This document shows, piece by piece, positions 26,730-35,298 of a DNA stretch of 64,000 bases (the stretch's first letter is position 1; each line of letters opens with the position of its first letter). The position numbers and the translations under genes are program-made. This DNA is from an uncultured Opitutia bacterium (lineage in GTDB: Bacteria; Verrucomicrobiota; Verrucomicrobiia; Opitutales; Opitutaceae): the NCBI GenBank assembly GCA_903900845.1, contig CAIUOU010000167.1, positions 1-64,000 of the forward strand, read 5' to 3'. The notes beneath the pieces were generated by a model. It worked only from the letters and a program-made list of their open reading frames with translations, had not been told where the DNA came from and searched no databases.

Positions 26730-27389
26730 TCAGGGCAGGACGCGCACCTTGATGTTGCGATAGAGCACGCGGCTCTCCGGGTCGTGTCCCTGGATGGCGA
26801 AAGTGCCGCTGGAAAGCATGCGGCCCTTCATGTTGGGCGGCGGCGCGGGCGGGGTCGGCTCGGTGAAGTCGATGATCTGCTTCCCGTTCACGAAAGTCTG
26901 GATGCGTTTGCCCTCCACGCGCACGACCATCGTGTACCACTCGCCGTCCTTGGCCGGCGCCTCGGCGTTGTCCTTGATGGCGTACAAACCGGCGCCCTTC
27001 TTCACATCCTTGTGGGTGTTGTTGACCTGCACCTCGTACCCTTTGTCGGGCCAGCCGGTCTCCTGGTAGGCGGTGTGGATGTAGACCCCGGAGTTCGCCT
27101 TGGGGAACGTCTTGATCTCGAGGCTGAGCTCGAAGTTGCGGAAGTTGGCGCCGTTCACCGGGCCGGTGTAAAAGAGGTGCGAGCGTTTGCCGAAGACGAC
27201 GAGCTCGCCGTTCTGCACGGAAAACGTCCCTTGGTTCTCGCTGGATTTCCAGCCGTTGAGGGATTTGCCGTCGAACAGGAGCTGCCAGCCGGAGGATTTC
27301 TCGGCGGACGACAGCGTGTTGCTTTCAGCGGCGGCGAGGCGCGCGCCGAGAAACAGGGCGAGGAGCGACAGGGTCAGGATGGGTTTCAT
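26730..27389 (-). CDS. secreted DUF1080 (3-keto-disaccharide hydrolase-like) protein
   Basis: A 219-residue exported protein with a single DUF1080 domain. A signal peptide covers about 1-21 (ILTLSLLALFLGARLAAA). The concanavalin-like fold starts with WQLLFDGKSLNGWKSS and includes ELSLEIKTFPKANSGVYIHT, YEVQVNNTH and WYTMVVRVEGKRI, all typical of the family. Characterised DUF1080 proteins act on 3-keto-glycosides, so this is probably a periplasmic lyase or hydrolase of oxidised sugars. The start is the ATG at 27389; the longer open frame upstream adds no signal peptide. It is a monocistronic gene with a strong terminator, 3' to vapC. Confidence 0.9.
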   Translation of the reverse strand: MKPILTLSLLALFLGARLAAAESNTLSSAEKSSGWQLLFDGKSLNGWKSSENQGTFSVQNGELVVFGKRSHLFYTGPVNGANFRNFELSLEIKTFPKANSGVYIHTAYQETGWPDKGYEVQVNNTHKDVKKGAGLYAIKDNAEAPAKDGEWYTMVVRVEGKRIQTFVNGKQIIDFTEPTPPAPPPNMKGRMLSSGTFAIQGHDPESRVLYRNIKVRVLP

Positions 27390-27465
27390 GGTGGGGAAGA
27401 AAGCGGACGCTAGAACGCGAGGCGCGGAAAGGGCGAGTCCGGACCGGCACAGCCGCCGGGCCGCC

Positions 27466-27975
27466 TCAGCGCGCCCGGGCGGGACGCCGACGCCACGTGT
27501 GGAAGAGCACGGCGTAGCCGATGACACCGCCGAGGAGGCCGACCACCACCGAACCGACGTAAAGGGAGATGGCGGCGTCCCCTGAGAGTAGACTGCTCGT
27601 TTCCTCCGTCACGCCCTGCCACACGCGCGCGATGCCGCGCCCGCGCACCAGTTCGCCCACGAAGTAGCACACCGGCAGGTGCACGGGAGCGGTGAGCGGC
27701 GTGGAGAGGAACTGCATCGCGATGCAAAGCAGGAGATTCCCTCGGACCATCAGCGCCGCGATCGTGGCGAACACCGACTGCAGCGGGAGAAACGGCGTGA
27801 CGGTGATCGGGAAGCCCACGAGCCAAGCGCGGGCGAGCGACTGGTGAGTCGGCAACCAGAGGTCCTTGGCGAGAACGCGATCGCCGAACCATCGGTGAAG
27901 CCGGCTGCCGCGCATGTGGCGCCGCGACAACTTCTGGCGATGAAGCCAGCGGAGAGTTTTCAGCGGAAGCCGCAT
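27466..27975 (-). CDS. DUF2062 family membrane protein
   Basis: A 169-residue inner-membrane protein of the DUF2062 family, function unknown; some relatives sit next to glycosyltransferases. A basic N-terminal part (LRWLHRQKLSRRHMRGSRLHR split over two motifs) is followed by the family core WLVGFPITVTPFLPLQSVFATI. Three or four membrane segments follow, including LLLCIAMQFLSTPLTAPVHL and LYVGSVVVGLLGGVIGYAVLF. I start it at the ATG at 27975; an earlier in-frame start 16 codons upstream is less likely. It is divergent from the tandem DUF1080 operon. Confidence 0.82.
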   Translation of the reverse strand: MRLPLKTLRWLHRQKLSRRHMRGSRLHRWFGDRVLAKDLWLPTHQSLARAWLVGFPITVTPFLPLQSVFATIAALMVRGNLLLCIAMQFLSTPLTAPVHLPVCYFVGELVRGRGIARVWQGVTEETSSLLSGDAAISLYVGSVVVGLLGGVIGYAVLFHTWRRRPARAR

Positions 27976-28154
27976 GGGGTGGGAAGGGGGCCGCGACCGT
28001 AGGAAGCCCGTCGGGCAATGCAACGGAAGAGAACGCCGGACGCTCGGCAGATTCGGGTTGCGGCATCACCGCGCAAAATCACGATCCTGACCTCCCCGAT
28101 TTCCGGCGGAAACCGCGCCCCGTGTTTTCCGTCATGAAGCATTGATCCCCTCTT

Positions 28155-29534
28155 ATGTCCGCCCGCCTCCTCCTCGCCTCCCTACTCCTTTTCACCGCGG
28201 CCCGCGCCGCCCAGCCGCCCGCCGGCTTCACGCCGTTGTTCAACGGCAAGGACCTCGCCGGCTGGCGCGGCGGCAGCACGTTCGACCACCGCAAGCTGCT
28301 CGCGATGCCCGCGGCGGAGCGCGAGGCGCAGATCGCGAAATGGTCCGCGACCATGATCGCGCTCAAGGACGGCCAGCCCCACTGGCGCGCCGAGGGCGGC
28401 GTGCTGGTCAACGACGGCCAGGGCGACTACGCCACGACGGAGAAGGATTACGGTGACTTCGAGCTGCTGCTCGACTTCAAGCTCGCGCCTGGCGCCGACT
28501 CGGGCGTGTACCTCCGCGGTGTGCCGCAGGTGCAGATCTGGGACTTCACGATGCCCGACCCGAAGGGCCACGGTTACGCGCTCGGATCCGGCGGACTATG
28601 GAACAACACAAAGGGAACGCCGGGACGCGATCCGCTGGTGAAGGCCGACCAGCCGGTCGGCGAGTGGAATTCCCTGCGCGTCCTCATGGTGGGCAGCCGC
28701 GTGAGCGTGTGGCTCAACCAGAAGATGGTCGTCGACCACGCGATCCTCGAGAATTTCTACGACAAAAACGACAAGAAGCTTAAGCCCGAGGAGCGCCGCC
28801 CCGTGCCGGCGCGCGGGCCGATCCAGCTGCAGACCCACGGCGGGGCGACCCATTGGCGCAACGTCTACATCCGCGAGATCGGCGGCGACGAGGCCAACCG
28901 CCTCCTCGCCGGCCGCGGCGGGGAAGGCTTCAAGCCGATCTTCAACGGCCGCGACTTCACCGGCTGGAAGATCGAGGAGAAGGGCGGCAACAAAGGCGCC
29001 GGCGACGTGATGGAGGTGAAGGACGGCGCGATGGTCTGGCGCAACGGCAAGGGCGGCACCCCCTACTGGCACGAGGAGCTCGCTGACTTTCAGGCGCGCC
29101 TGATGTTCCGCATCCCACCCGGCGGCAACAACGGCCTCGCCATCCGCTATCCTGGCAAGGGCAACGCCGCCTACGACGGCGTGACCGAGCTGCAGATCAT
29201 CGACGAGAACTACTACGCCGCGCGGAAACAGCCCGAGAAGAAGCTCGATCCCCGGCAATACCACGGCTCGGCCTACGGCATGGTGCCCGCGGCGCGCGGA
29301 TACCTGCGCCCCTCCGACCAGTGGAATTTCCAGGAGGTCACCGTGAAGGGCTCCCAACTCCGCGTGGAGCTCAACGGCAGCGTCATTCTGGACGCCGACG
29401 TCTCCAAGGTCGACCTCGCGACGGTGATGGGGAAGACAGCCCACCCCGGCAAGGATCGCCGGGCCGGCTACTTCGGGCTCGCCGGTCACAGCGACCCGGT
29501 CGAGTTCAAGGATCTGTCGATCAAGCGTCTCTGA
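28155..29534 (+). CDS. secreted protein with two tandem DUF1080 domains
   Basis: A 459-residue exported protein with a signal peptide (about 1-19) and two DUF1080 domains. The first, about 24-243, starts FTPLFNGKDLAGW; the second, about 258-458, starts FKPIFNGRDFTGW. Each keeps the family motifs: DFELLLDFKLAPGADSGVYL and VQIWDF in the first, ADFQARLMFRIPPGGNNGLAI and TELQIID in the second. Family members cleave or rearrange 3-keto-glycosides. A fused pair suggests two successive or paired steps, such as elimination then hydration, or a lectin-like role for one copy. It is followed after two bases by a TIM-barrel gene and then by a Gfo/Idh gene. Confidence 0.9.
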   Translation: MSARLLLASLLLFTAARAAQPPAGFTPLFNGKDLAGWRGGSTFDHRKLLAMPAAEREAQIAKWSATMIALKDGQPHWRAEGGVLVNDGQGDYATTEKDYGDFELLLDFKLAPGADSGVYLRGVPQVQIWDFTMPDPKGHGYALGSGGLWNNTKGTPGRDPLVKADQPVGEWNSLRVLMVGSRVSVWLNQKMVVDHAILENFYDKNDKKLKPEERRPVPARGPIQLQTHGGATHWRNVYIREIGGDEANRLLAGRGGEGFKPIFNGRDFTGWKIEEKGGNKGAGDVMEVKDGAMVWRNGKGGTPYWHEELADFQARLMFRIPPGGNNGLAIRYPGKGNAAYDGVTELQIIDENYYAARKQPEKKLDPRQYHGSAYGMVPAARGYLRPSDQWNFQEVTVKGSQLRVELNGSVILDADVSKVDLATVMGKTAHPGKDRRAGYFGLAGHSDPVEFKDLSIKRL

Positions 29535-29536
29535 CC

Positions 29537-30439
29537 ATGCTGCGCCGCGAATTCGTCCGTTCCTCCGCCGCGCTCGCCGCCTTCGCCCCGCTGGCCGTGG
29601 GCGCCGCCGAAAAGCCGAAGCGCCGGCTGCGCAAGGGATATATGTTCGGCGGGCTCCGGCCCAACGCCAAGAACGGCGGCTCGCTCCTCGATCGATTCAA
29701 GCTGCTGAAGGACGCCGGCTTCGACGGCGTCGAGGTCAGCGGCGCGATGGACCAGAAAGAGGTTCTCGCCGCCCGCGACGCCGCCGGTCTGGAAATCCCG
29801 AGCGTCGTCATCCACAACCATTGGACACACCCGATCACCTCCCCCAACCCGGGCGCGAGGGAGATAGGGCTCGAGGGCCTCCGGCAAGGGCTGCGCGACG
29901 CGAAGGCCTACGGCGCCAGCTCCGTGCTCTTCGTGCCGGCGGTGGTCAACCAGGACACCTCTTACGCCGACGCCTACACCCGTGCGGTCGAGGGAATCCG
30001 CCAGGCGATCCCGCTGGCGGAGGAACTCGGTGTCGCGATTGCGATCGAGAACGTGTGGAACAAGTTCCTCCTGAGCCCGCTCGAGGCGGCGGCCTTCGTC
30101 GACCAGTTCAAGACCCCCGCGGTGAAGTGGCACTTTGACGTTGGTAACGTGGTCGATAGCGGCTGGCCCGAACAGTGGATCCGGATCCTCGGTTCGCGGA
30201 TCGTGAAAATCCACGTGAAGGAATACAGCCGCAAGCTGCGCGACAAGGAGGGCCCCTACGCCGGCTTCCGCACGGAGCTGTTCTCCGGCGACAGCAACTG
30301 GCCCGCCGTGGTATCCGCGCTCGATGCGGTCGGCTATTCCGGCTGGCTCATCTCCGAGCAATACCGCACCCCGGGGCTTTCCGACCCCGAGTGGCTGAAG
30401 AACCTCGCCGGCCAGATGGACCGAATCATCGCCCTTTGA
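29537..30439 (+). CDS. xylose-isomerase-like TIM-barrel sugar phosphate isomerase/epimerase family protein
   Basis: A 300-residue protein of the AP endonuclease 2/xylose-isomerase-like TIM-barrel family with a Tat-like N-terminus (RREFVRSS, 3-10, followed by AALAAFAPLAVGAA). Barrel strands and metal ligands appear as GFDGVEVSG, VVIHNHWTHP, SVLFVPAVV, VAIAIENVWNKF (Glu), VKWHFDVGNVV (Asp, Asn), VKIHVKEY and LISEQY (Glu). Members act as isomerases, epimerases or hydro-lyases of keto-sugars. Its location two bases after the tandem DUF1080 gene and 19 before the oxidoreductase makes it a likely partner in oxidised-sugar metabolism outside the cytoplasm. The exact reaction is unknown. Confidence 0.88.
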   Translation: MLRREFVRSSAALAAFAPLAVGAAEKPKRRLRKGYMFGGLRPNAKNGGSLLDRFKLLKDAGFDGVEVSGAMDQKEVLAARDAAGLEIPSVVIHNHWTHPITSPNPGAREIGLEGLRQGLRDAKAYGASSVLFVPAVVNQDTSYADAYTRAVEGIRQAIPLAEELGVAIAIENVWNKFLLSPLEAAAFVDQFKTPAVKWHFDVGNVVDSGWPEQWIRILGSRIVKIHVKEYSRKLRDKEGPYAGFRTELFSGDSNWPAVVSALDAVGYSGWLISEQYRTPGLSDPEWLKNLAGQMDRIIAL

Positions 30440-30458
30440 GAATCATCCCCCGAACATC

Positions 30459-31754
30459 ATGAACACAAACAAACCCGCCGTCGCCCGCCGCCAATTCCTT
30501 CGGACCTCCACCGGCCTGGCCGCCGGCGCCGCGATCACCGCGGCCACTCCCCGCTTCCTCACCGCCGCGGAGCGCGCCCGCTCCATCGGCGCCAACTCCC
30601 GCATCCGCATCGCCCAGATCGGCTGTGGCAGCCGCGGTGTCGGCGCACACATGTCCGGCATCCAGAAGCACGCGGCCGCGACAAACATCGAGGTCGTGGC
30701 CGTCGCCGACACCTGGAGCCAGGCCCGCGAGAAGGCAAAGGCTCGTGCGAAGGAGTGGTTCGGCAGCGACGCCAAGGCGTTCTCGTCCTACCGCGACGTG
30801 CTCGCGATGAAAGACGTCGACGCCGTGATGATCGCGTCCCCCGACCATCTGCACACGCTGCACCTCGAGGCCGCCGCCAACGCGGGCAAGCACATCTACG
30901 TCGAGAAGCCGCTGGCGACGGAGTTCGATAAGCTGCTGAAGGCTTACGACGCCGCCAAGGCCGCGCAGGGTCGCGGCAGCATCATCCAAGTCGGCACCCA
31001 GCTGCGCAGCCTTCCCGGCGTCGCCGGCGCCCGCGAGCTGGTGAAGAGCGGGATCCTCGGCAAGATCACGCGCGTCGACGAGACCCGTAACGCCGAGAAA
31101 CCCTATTGGTACAGTTACCTCGGCCGCGAGGTGAAGGAGTCGGAAGTGGACTGGAAGGAGTTCCTCAACGACCGGAAGCCCCGGGCGTTCGACGCCCGCC
31201 AGTACGCCGCATGGTACGGCTACTACGAATTCTGCCAGGGTCCCGTGCCCCAATGGGGCGCGCACTTCCTCGACCTGATGCACTACGTCACCGACTGCGG
31301 CCTCCCCGAGTCCTGCATGTGCATCGGTGGAGTGACCTATTGGAAGGACGAGAACAAGTTCACCACGCCCGACAACGTGATGGCCACGTGGATGTACCCC
31401 GACGGCATGGTCGTCACCAGTTCCAACAATTTCGGCAACAGCTCGGGCAACCTGCGGAAATTCTTCGGCGACAAGGGCACCCTCGACGTCGGCAACTGGA
31501 ACGTCCCGACCTACAGCGCCGAGGGCGGCCCGAAGCGCGACGGCAAAATCCGCGGTAAGCAGGAAGTCGCTCCCGTCGAGCGGCCCGACCACTTCCTCAA
31601 CTGGCTCCAGTGCATGCGCGACAACAAGACGCCGCATGCCTCGATCGACGCCGGCTACCAGCACGCCGTCGCGGTCCTGATGGCTGTCATCTCGTACGAT
31701 ACCGGCCGTAAGACGATGTACGACCGTGCCAATCGGCGGATCACGACCGCCTGA
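30459..31754 (+). CDS. Tat-exported Gfo/Idh/MocA family oxidoreductase
   Basis: A 431-residue NAD(P)-dependent oxidoreductase. The twin-arginine signal is ARRQFLRTSTGL (9-20) followed by an Ala-rich hydrophobic segment. The nucleotide-binding motif IGCGSRGVGAH is canonical, and ASPDHLHTLHLEAA and VEKPLATE are the family strings. The substrate domain includes PQWGAHFLDLMHYVTDCG, typical of this export subfamily. It is the last gene of a three-gene operon with a tandem DUF1080 protein and a TIM-barrel protein, and a strong terminator follows 24 bases later. In the glycoside-oxidation pathway such an enzyme converts a sugar C3 hydroxyl to a ketone; here that role is inferred from neighbours. Confidence 0.93.
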   Translation: MNTNKPAVARRQFLRTSTGLAAGAAITAATPRFLTAAERARSIGANSRIRIAQIGCGSRGVGAHMSGIQKHAAATNIEVVAVADTWSQAREKAKARAKEWFGSDAKAFSSYRDVLAMKDVDAVMIASPDHLHTLHLEAAANAGKHIYVEKPLATEFDKLLKAYDAAKAAQGRGSIIQVGTQLRSLPGVAGARELVKSGILGKITRVDETRNAEKPYWYSYLGREVKESEVDWKEFLNDRKPRAFDARQYAAWYGYYEFCQGPVPQWGAHFLDLMHYVTDCGLPESCMCIGGVTYWKDENKFTTPDNVMATWMYPDGMVVTSSNNFGNSSGNLRKFFGDKGTLDVGNWNVPTYSAEGGPKRDGKIRGKQEVAPVERPDHFLNWLQCMRDNKTPHASIDAGYQHAVAVLMAVISYDTGRKTMYDRANRRITTA

Positions 31755-31777
31755 TCCGGACCAGTCGACCAGCTCCC

Positions 31778-31813
31778 GGCCCTCGTCGCCCCAAGGCGCG
31801 AGGGCCTTTTTTT
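31778..31813 (+). terminator. Rho-independent terminator of the tandem DUF1080 operon
   Basis: GGCCCTCG (31778-31785) pairs with CGAGGGCC (31799-31806), with a further short internal hairpin in the loop, and is followed by seven T residues (31807-31813). Confidence 0.88.
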
Positions 31814-31854
31814 CGGACTACCGGCGGGGTGCGGCCGGAAACCCCTTTCAGGGA

Positions 31855-33198
31855 TCAGCGCTTCTTCTTGCCACCCTTCTTGCCGGCCCCAGCCGGAGCG
31901 TCGGGCGCGCTGGGCTCGGCCTGCTCCGCGCTCCATTTGTCCCATAGCGCCTGCAGTTCGCGGACCCGGGCGGGCTGGACGGCGGCGAGGTCCCGGGTCT
32001 CGCCGATGTCCTTTGAAAGATCGTACAACTCGGGCTTTCCACTTCCGCCCTTCGAGACGACCAGCTTCAGGTCGCCGTGGCGCACGGCCCATTGCGGACC
32101 GTACCGCCAGAAGAGCGTCTGGTGCGGCCGGGCGGGATTGGCGCCGGCCACGAAGGGCGCGAGGTCCACGCCGTCGAGCCGCCAGGAGGCTTCGGGTTTA
32201 CCTCCCGCGGCGGCGACCACCGTCGGGAGGACATCGAGGTTGAGCACGGGGAAATCGTAGACCTTGCCGGCGGGCCAGCGCCCCTTCCATCGCGCCACAA
32301 AAGGCACGCGCGGCCCGCCCTCGAAGGTGGTCATCTTGAAGCCCCGCAGCGCACCGTTGCCGGAGGTCGTGCTTTGCGTCGGCCCGCCATTGTCGGCGAT
32401 GAAGAAAACGATCGTGTTATCCTCCTGTCCAAGGGCCTTCACCTTTCCCATCACGCGGCCGACCGCGTCGTCCATTGAAGAGAGCATCGCGGCGAAGATC
32501 CGGCGCTTCTCATCCGTGATGCCGGAAAAACGATCGAGGTACTTCTTCGGCGCCTGGAGCGGGGCGTGCTGGGCGTTGAACGGGAGATAGAGGAACCACG
32601 GCCGGTCACGGCTGCGCTCGATCCAATCCACCGCCCGTTCGGCATAGGCATCGGTCGTGTAAAACGCGGGGTCCGCGACGGGCCGGACGTCGTCGGAGAT
32701 GCGCGAGTCGACGAAGTTCGTCGGATGGAAGAAGGGCGCGTTGGCGAGGGTGCCGTAGAACTCGTCGAAGCCGCGCCGCGTGGGCCGGTACTCCAGGCCG
32801 CCGCCGAGGTGCCACTTGCCAATGCAGGCCGTCGCGTAACCGAGGGAACGGAGCCGGTCGGCAATGGTCGTCTGGTCGAGGCGGAGGCCGGACCGGTTGG
32901 CGACGCTGTTGAACTCATGACCGAATCGCGTCGGGTAACGCCCGGTGAGCAGGCCGGCGCGCGACGGGCTGCAATACGTGGCGGCGACATAGCCGTTGGT
33001 GAACCGCACCCCTTCACGGGCAATGGCGTCAATGTGAGGTGTCGGGATCTGCGGGTTGCCTTGGCAGCCGAGTTCACCCCAGCCGAGGTCGTCGGCGAAA
33101 AAGATCACGACATTCGGCCGGGCGGCGAAGGAAACGGACGGAGGAAGGAGGCCGAGGAGGGCCACGAGGAGCGTGAGCAGGCGGGCACGGGGCATCAT
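31855..33198 (-). CDS. secreted sulfatase (S1 family)
   Basis: A formylglycine-dependent sulfatase of 447 aa with a signal peptide (about 1-25). FFADDLGWGELGCQG supplies the two metal aspartates. The signature is YCSPSRAGLLTGRYP with Cys76 as the formylglycine precursor. IGKWHLGG and FIADNGGPT are the remaining catalytic and metal motifs. The C-terminal tail is Ala/Pro then Gly/Lys-rich (KKGGKKKR), a disordered end similar in style to that of the sulfatase at 11 kb. It is convergent with the DUF1080 operon and divergent from a sialidase-like gene, and is probably periplasmic. Confidence 0.94.
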   Translation of the reverse strand: MMPRARLLTLLVALLGLLPPSVSFAARPNVVIFFADDLGWGELGCQGNPQIPTPHIDAIAREGVRFTNGYVAATYCSPSRAGLLTGRYPTRFGHEFNSVANRSGLRLDQTTIADRLRSLGYATACIGKWHLGGGLEYRPTRRGFDEFYGTLANAPFFHPTNFVDSRISDDVRPVADPAFYTTDAYAERAVDWIERSRDRPWFLYLPFNAQHAPLQAPKKYLDRFSGITDEKRRIFAAMLSSMDDAVGRVMGKVKALGQEDNTIVFFIADNGGPTQSTTSGNGALRGFKMTTFEGGPRVPFVARWKGRWPAGKVYDFPVLNLDVLPTVVAAAGGKPEASWRLDGVDLAPFVAGANPARPHQTLFWRYGPQWAVRHGDLKLVVSKGGSGKPELYDLSKDIGETRDLAAVQPARVRELQALWDKWSAEQAEPSAPDAPAGAGKKGGKKKR

Positions 33199-33323
33199 GG
33201 TTATTGGGGGCGGCCGGATACAGCGGTGAAAACGGCCCGGAGGCGAGACGTGAGGCGGCGGTTGACTCCGCTCCGTCCCATGACCCGGTTTGCCACCGCG
33301 GCGGCGTTTACCATGCTCCTGCC

Positions 33324-34592
33324 ATGCCCCGCTCCCGTCCTACCCTGCCCGGCGGCGTCGCGCTGCTCGCACTGCTAGCACTGCTCGCCCTTGGTCCGCG
33401 GACCGACGCCGCGCCGCTGCACCAGAGCAACATCCTCTTCGCGCCCGAGTCATGGCACAACCACGCCTCCTGTGTGGTGGAACTGCCGAACGGCGACCTC
33501 CTCGCGTGCTGGTTCCACGGCTCCGGCGAGCGCACCGCCGACGACGTGAAGGTGGAGGGCGCGCGCCTACGCCGGGGCGCCAAGGAATGGGGCCCGCGCT
33601 TCAGCCTGGCGGACACCCCGGGTTTCCCCGACTGCAACCCGGCCATGTTCCTGGATCCGCGAGGCCGGCTCTGGCTCATCTGGATCACGATCCAGTCGAA
33701 CCGCTGGGAATCGTCGCTGCTCAAGTTTCGGCGCTCGGACGATTTCCTGGGTGACGGCCCGCCCCGCTGGCACGAAAGCGGAGTGATCCATCTCAAGCCG
33801 CCCGAGGAATTCGCCGCAGCCGCCCTCGCGCACTATGACCGCGTCGAGCCGGTCCGCCTAGCGGCGGCGGCCGACGAGGAAGCGCGCGGCAAGGTACGGG
33901 AGGAGTTCGCGACCTACCGCTCGCTCGCACGGGACCGCCTCTCGCAACGCCTCGGGTGGATGCCGCGCGCGCATCCGTTCGTGCTGGAGGACCGGCGGAT
34001 CATCCTGCCGCTCTACTCGGACGGTTTTGATTTCTCGCTGATGGCACTGAGTGACGATGGCGGGGAAACCTGGCGCACCAGCACGCCGGTCATCGGCGAG
34101 GGCAACATCCAGCCCAGCATCGTGCGCCGGCGCGACGGGAGCCTCTACACGCTGATGCGCGACAACGGACCGCCGCCGAAGCGCCTCCTGCAGTCCGAGT
34201 CGCGAGACGGCGGGGAATCCTGGTCGGCCGCGACCGACAGCGCGGTCCCGAATCCAGGCTCCGGCGCCGAGATCATCGGCCTGCGCGACGGCCTTTGGGC
34301 GTTGATCTCGAACGACACCGAAACGGGGCGCCACCGGCTCACGGTGAAGTTCTCGGACGACGAGGGCCGCACTTGGCGCTGGCAACGCGCGCTGGAGGAG
34401 GATCCCGCCGGGTCGTCGGGCGGGCGCTATCATTATCCCAGCCTGATCGAGGCGGCCGACGGGACGCTGCACGCGACGTACAGCCATCACGCGAACGCTG
34501 CGGCGGAGGCCGGCGGCGCCCAGCGCAAGACGATCAAGCACGCGCATTTCAACCGGGAGTGGGTCAAAGCGGGCGGCGCGACCGCCCGCTGA
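33324..34592 (+). CDS. sialidase-like (BNR/Asp-box) secreted protein
   Basis: A 422-residue exported six-bladed beta-propeller protein. A signal peptide covers about 1-29 (ALLALLALLALGPRTDA). Three Asp boxes fit S-x-D-x-G-x-x-W: SDDGGETW (about 243), SRDGGESW (about 292) and SDDEGRTW (about 343). VVELPNGDLLACWFHGSGE and NIQPSIVRRRDGSL are typical of the bacterial exo-alpha-sialidase-like group. This is the subfamily found beside sulfatases in Planctomycetota and Verrucomicrobiota; true sialic acid activity is not assured. The start is the ATG at 33324 because it gives a good signal peptide. It is divergent from the sulfatase gene. Confidence 0.87.
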   Translation: MPRSRPTLPGGVALLALLALLALGPRTDAAPLHQSNILFAPESWHNHASCVVELPNGDLLACWFHGSGERTADDVKVEGARLRRGAKEWGPRFSLADTPGFPDCNPAMFLDPRGRLWLIWITIQSNRWESSLLKFRRSDDFLGDGPPRWHESGVIHLKPPEEFAAAALAHYDRVEPVRLAAAADEEARGKVREEFATYRSLARDRLSQRLGWMPRAHPFVLEDRRIILPLYSDGFDFSLMALSDDGGETWRTSTPVIGEGNIQPSIVRRRDGSLYTLMRDNGPPPKRLLQSESRDGGESWSAATDSAVPNPGSGAEIIGLRDGLWALISNDTETGRHRLTVKFSDDEGRTWRWQRALEEDPAGSSGGRYHYPSLIEAADGTLHATYSHHANAAAEAGGAQRKTIKHAHFNREWVKAGGATAR

Positions 34593-34641
34593 GGGACGGC
34601 ACGCTTGCCAAGCGAAAGGCCGCGCGCATCGTTCGCCTCCC

Positions 34642-35289
34642 ATGCATTTCGACCACCTGCAGGCCTCCCTTTCAGCCCCGGTCCCGCGTCTCGACGACGA
34701 GGAGGACGAGCCGGAGGAAGGCGGCGCGAAGAAGGCGCCGGGACCGGTCGCGATGATGATCGCGCGGAAGTTCCTGGAGCAACGGAAGATCTTCCTCTGG
34801 GGCGCGGTGACCGACGAAACCGCGAAGGATATCACCGAGAAACTGCTTTACCTCGAGAGCGCGGCGCCGGGGAAGGACATCACCTTCTACATCAACACGC
34901 CGGGCGGCTCGATCACCGCGGGCATGGCCGTTTACGACACCATGCAGCTGATCACGTCGCCAATCACCGTGGTGGTCACCGGCATGGCCGCGTCCATGGG
35001 TTCGATCCTCCTTTCCGGCGCGAAAAAAGGGCGCCGGCTGCTTTACCCGCACTCGCGCGTCCTGATCCACCAGCCGCTCATCTCCGGGCGCATGATCGGT
35101 CCGGCGAGCGACATCAACATCCAGGCCCGCGAGATGGAGAAGTTGCGCTCGGAGTTGAACCAGATCCTCGCCACCGCCTCCGGACAGCCGCTGGAGCGGA
35201 TCAACCGCGATACCGACCGCGACTTCTATCTGAACGCGACTGAAGCCATCGAGTACGGTCTCGCCGACCGGATCGTCGACAAGGTCTGA
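34642..35289 (+). CDS. clpP: ATP-dependent Clp protease proteolytic subunit
   Basis: A serine protease of the ClpP family, 215 aa. The catalytic triad is visible: Ser118 in GMAASMGS, His143 in LIHQPL, and Asp190 in RINRDTDRD. YINTPGGSITAGMAVYDTM and GQPLERI are also conserved. It differs from canonical ClpP by an N-terminal extension of about 35 residues that is acidic (DDEEDEPEEGG), which may be a propeptide. No clpX or tig gene is adjacent, so it looks like an extra ClpP paralogue. It would form a barrel with a Clp ATPase supplied in trans. Confidence 0.93.
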   Translation: MHFDHLQASLSAPVPRLDDEEDEPEEGGAKKAPGPVAMMIARKFLEQRKIFLWGAVTDETAKDITEKLLYLESAAPGKDITFYINTPGGSITAGMAVYDTMQLITSPITVVVTGMAASMGSILLSGAKKGRRLLYPHSRVLIHQPLISGRMIGPASDINIQAREMEKLRSELNQILATASGQPLERINRDTDRDFYLNATEAIEYGLADRIVDKV

Positions 35290-35298
35290 ACGCGGCGT

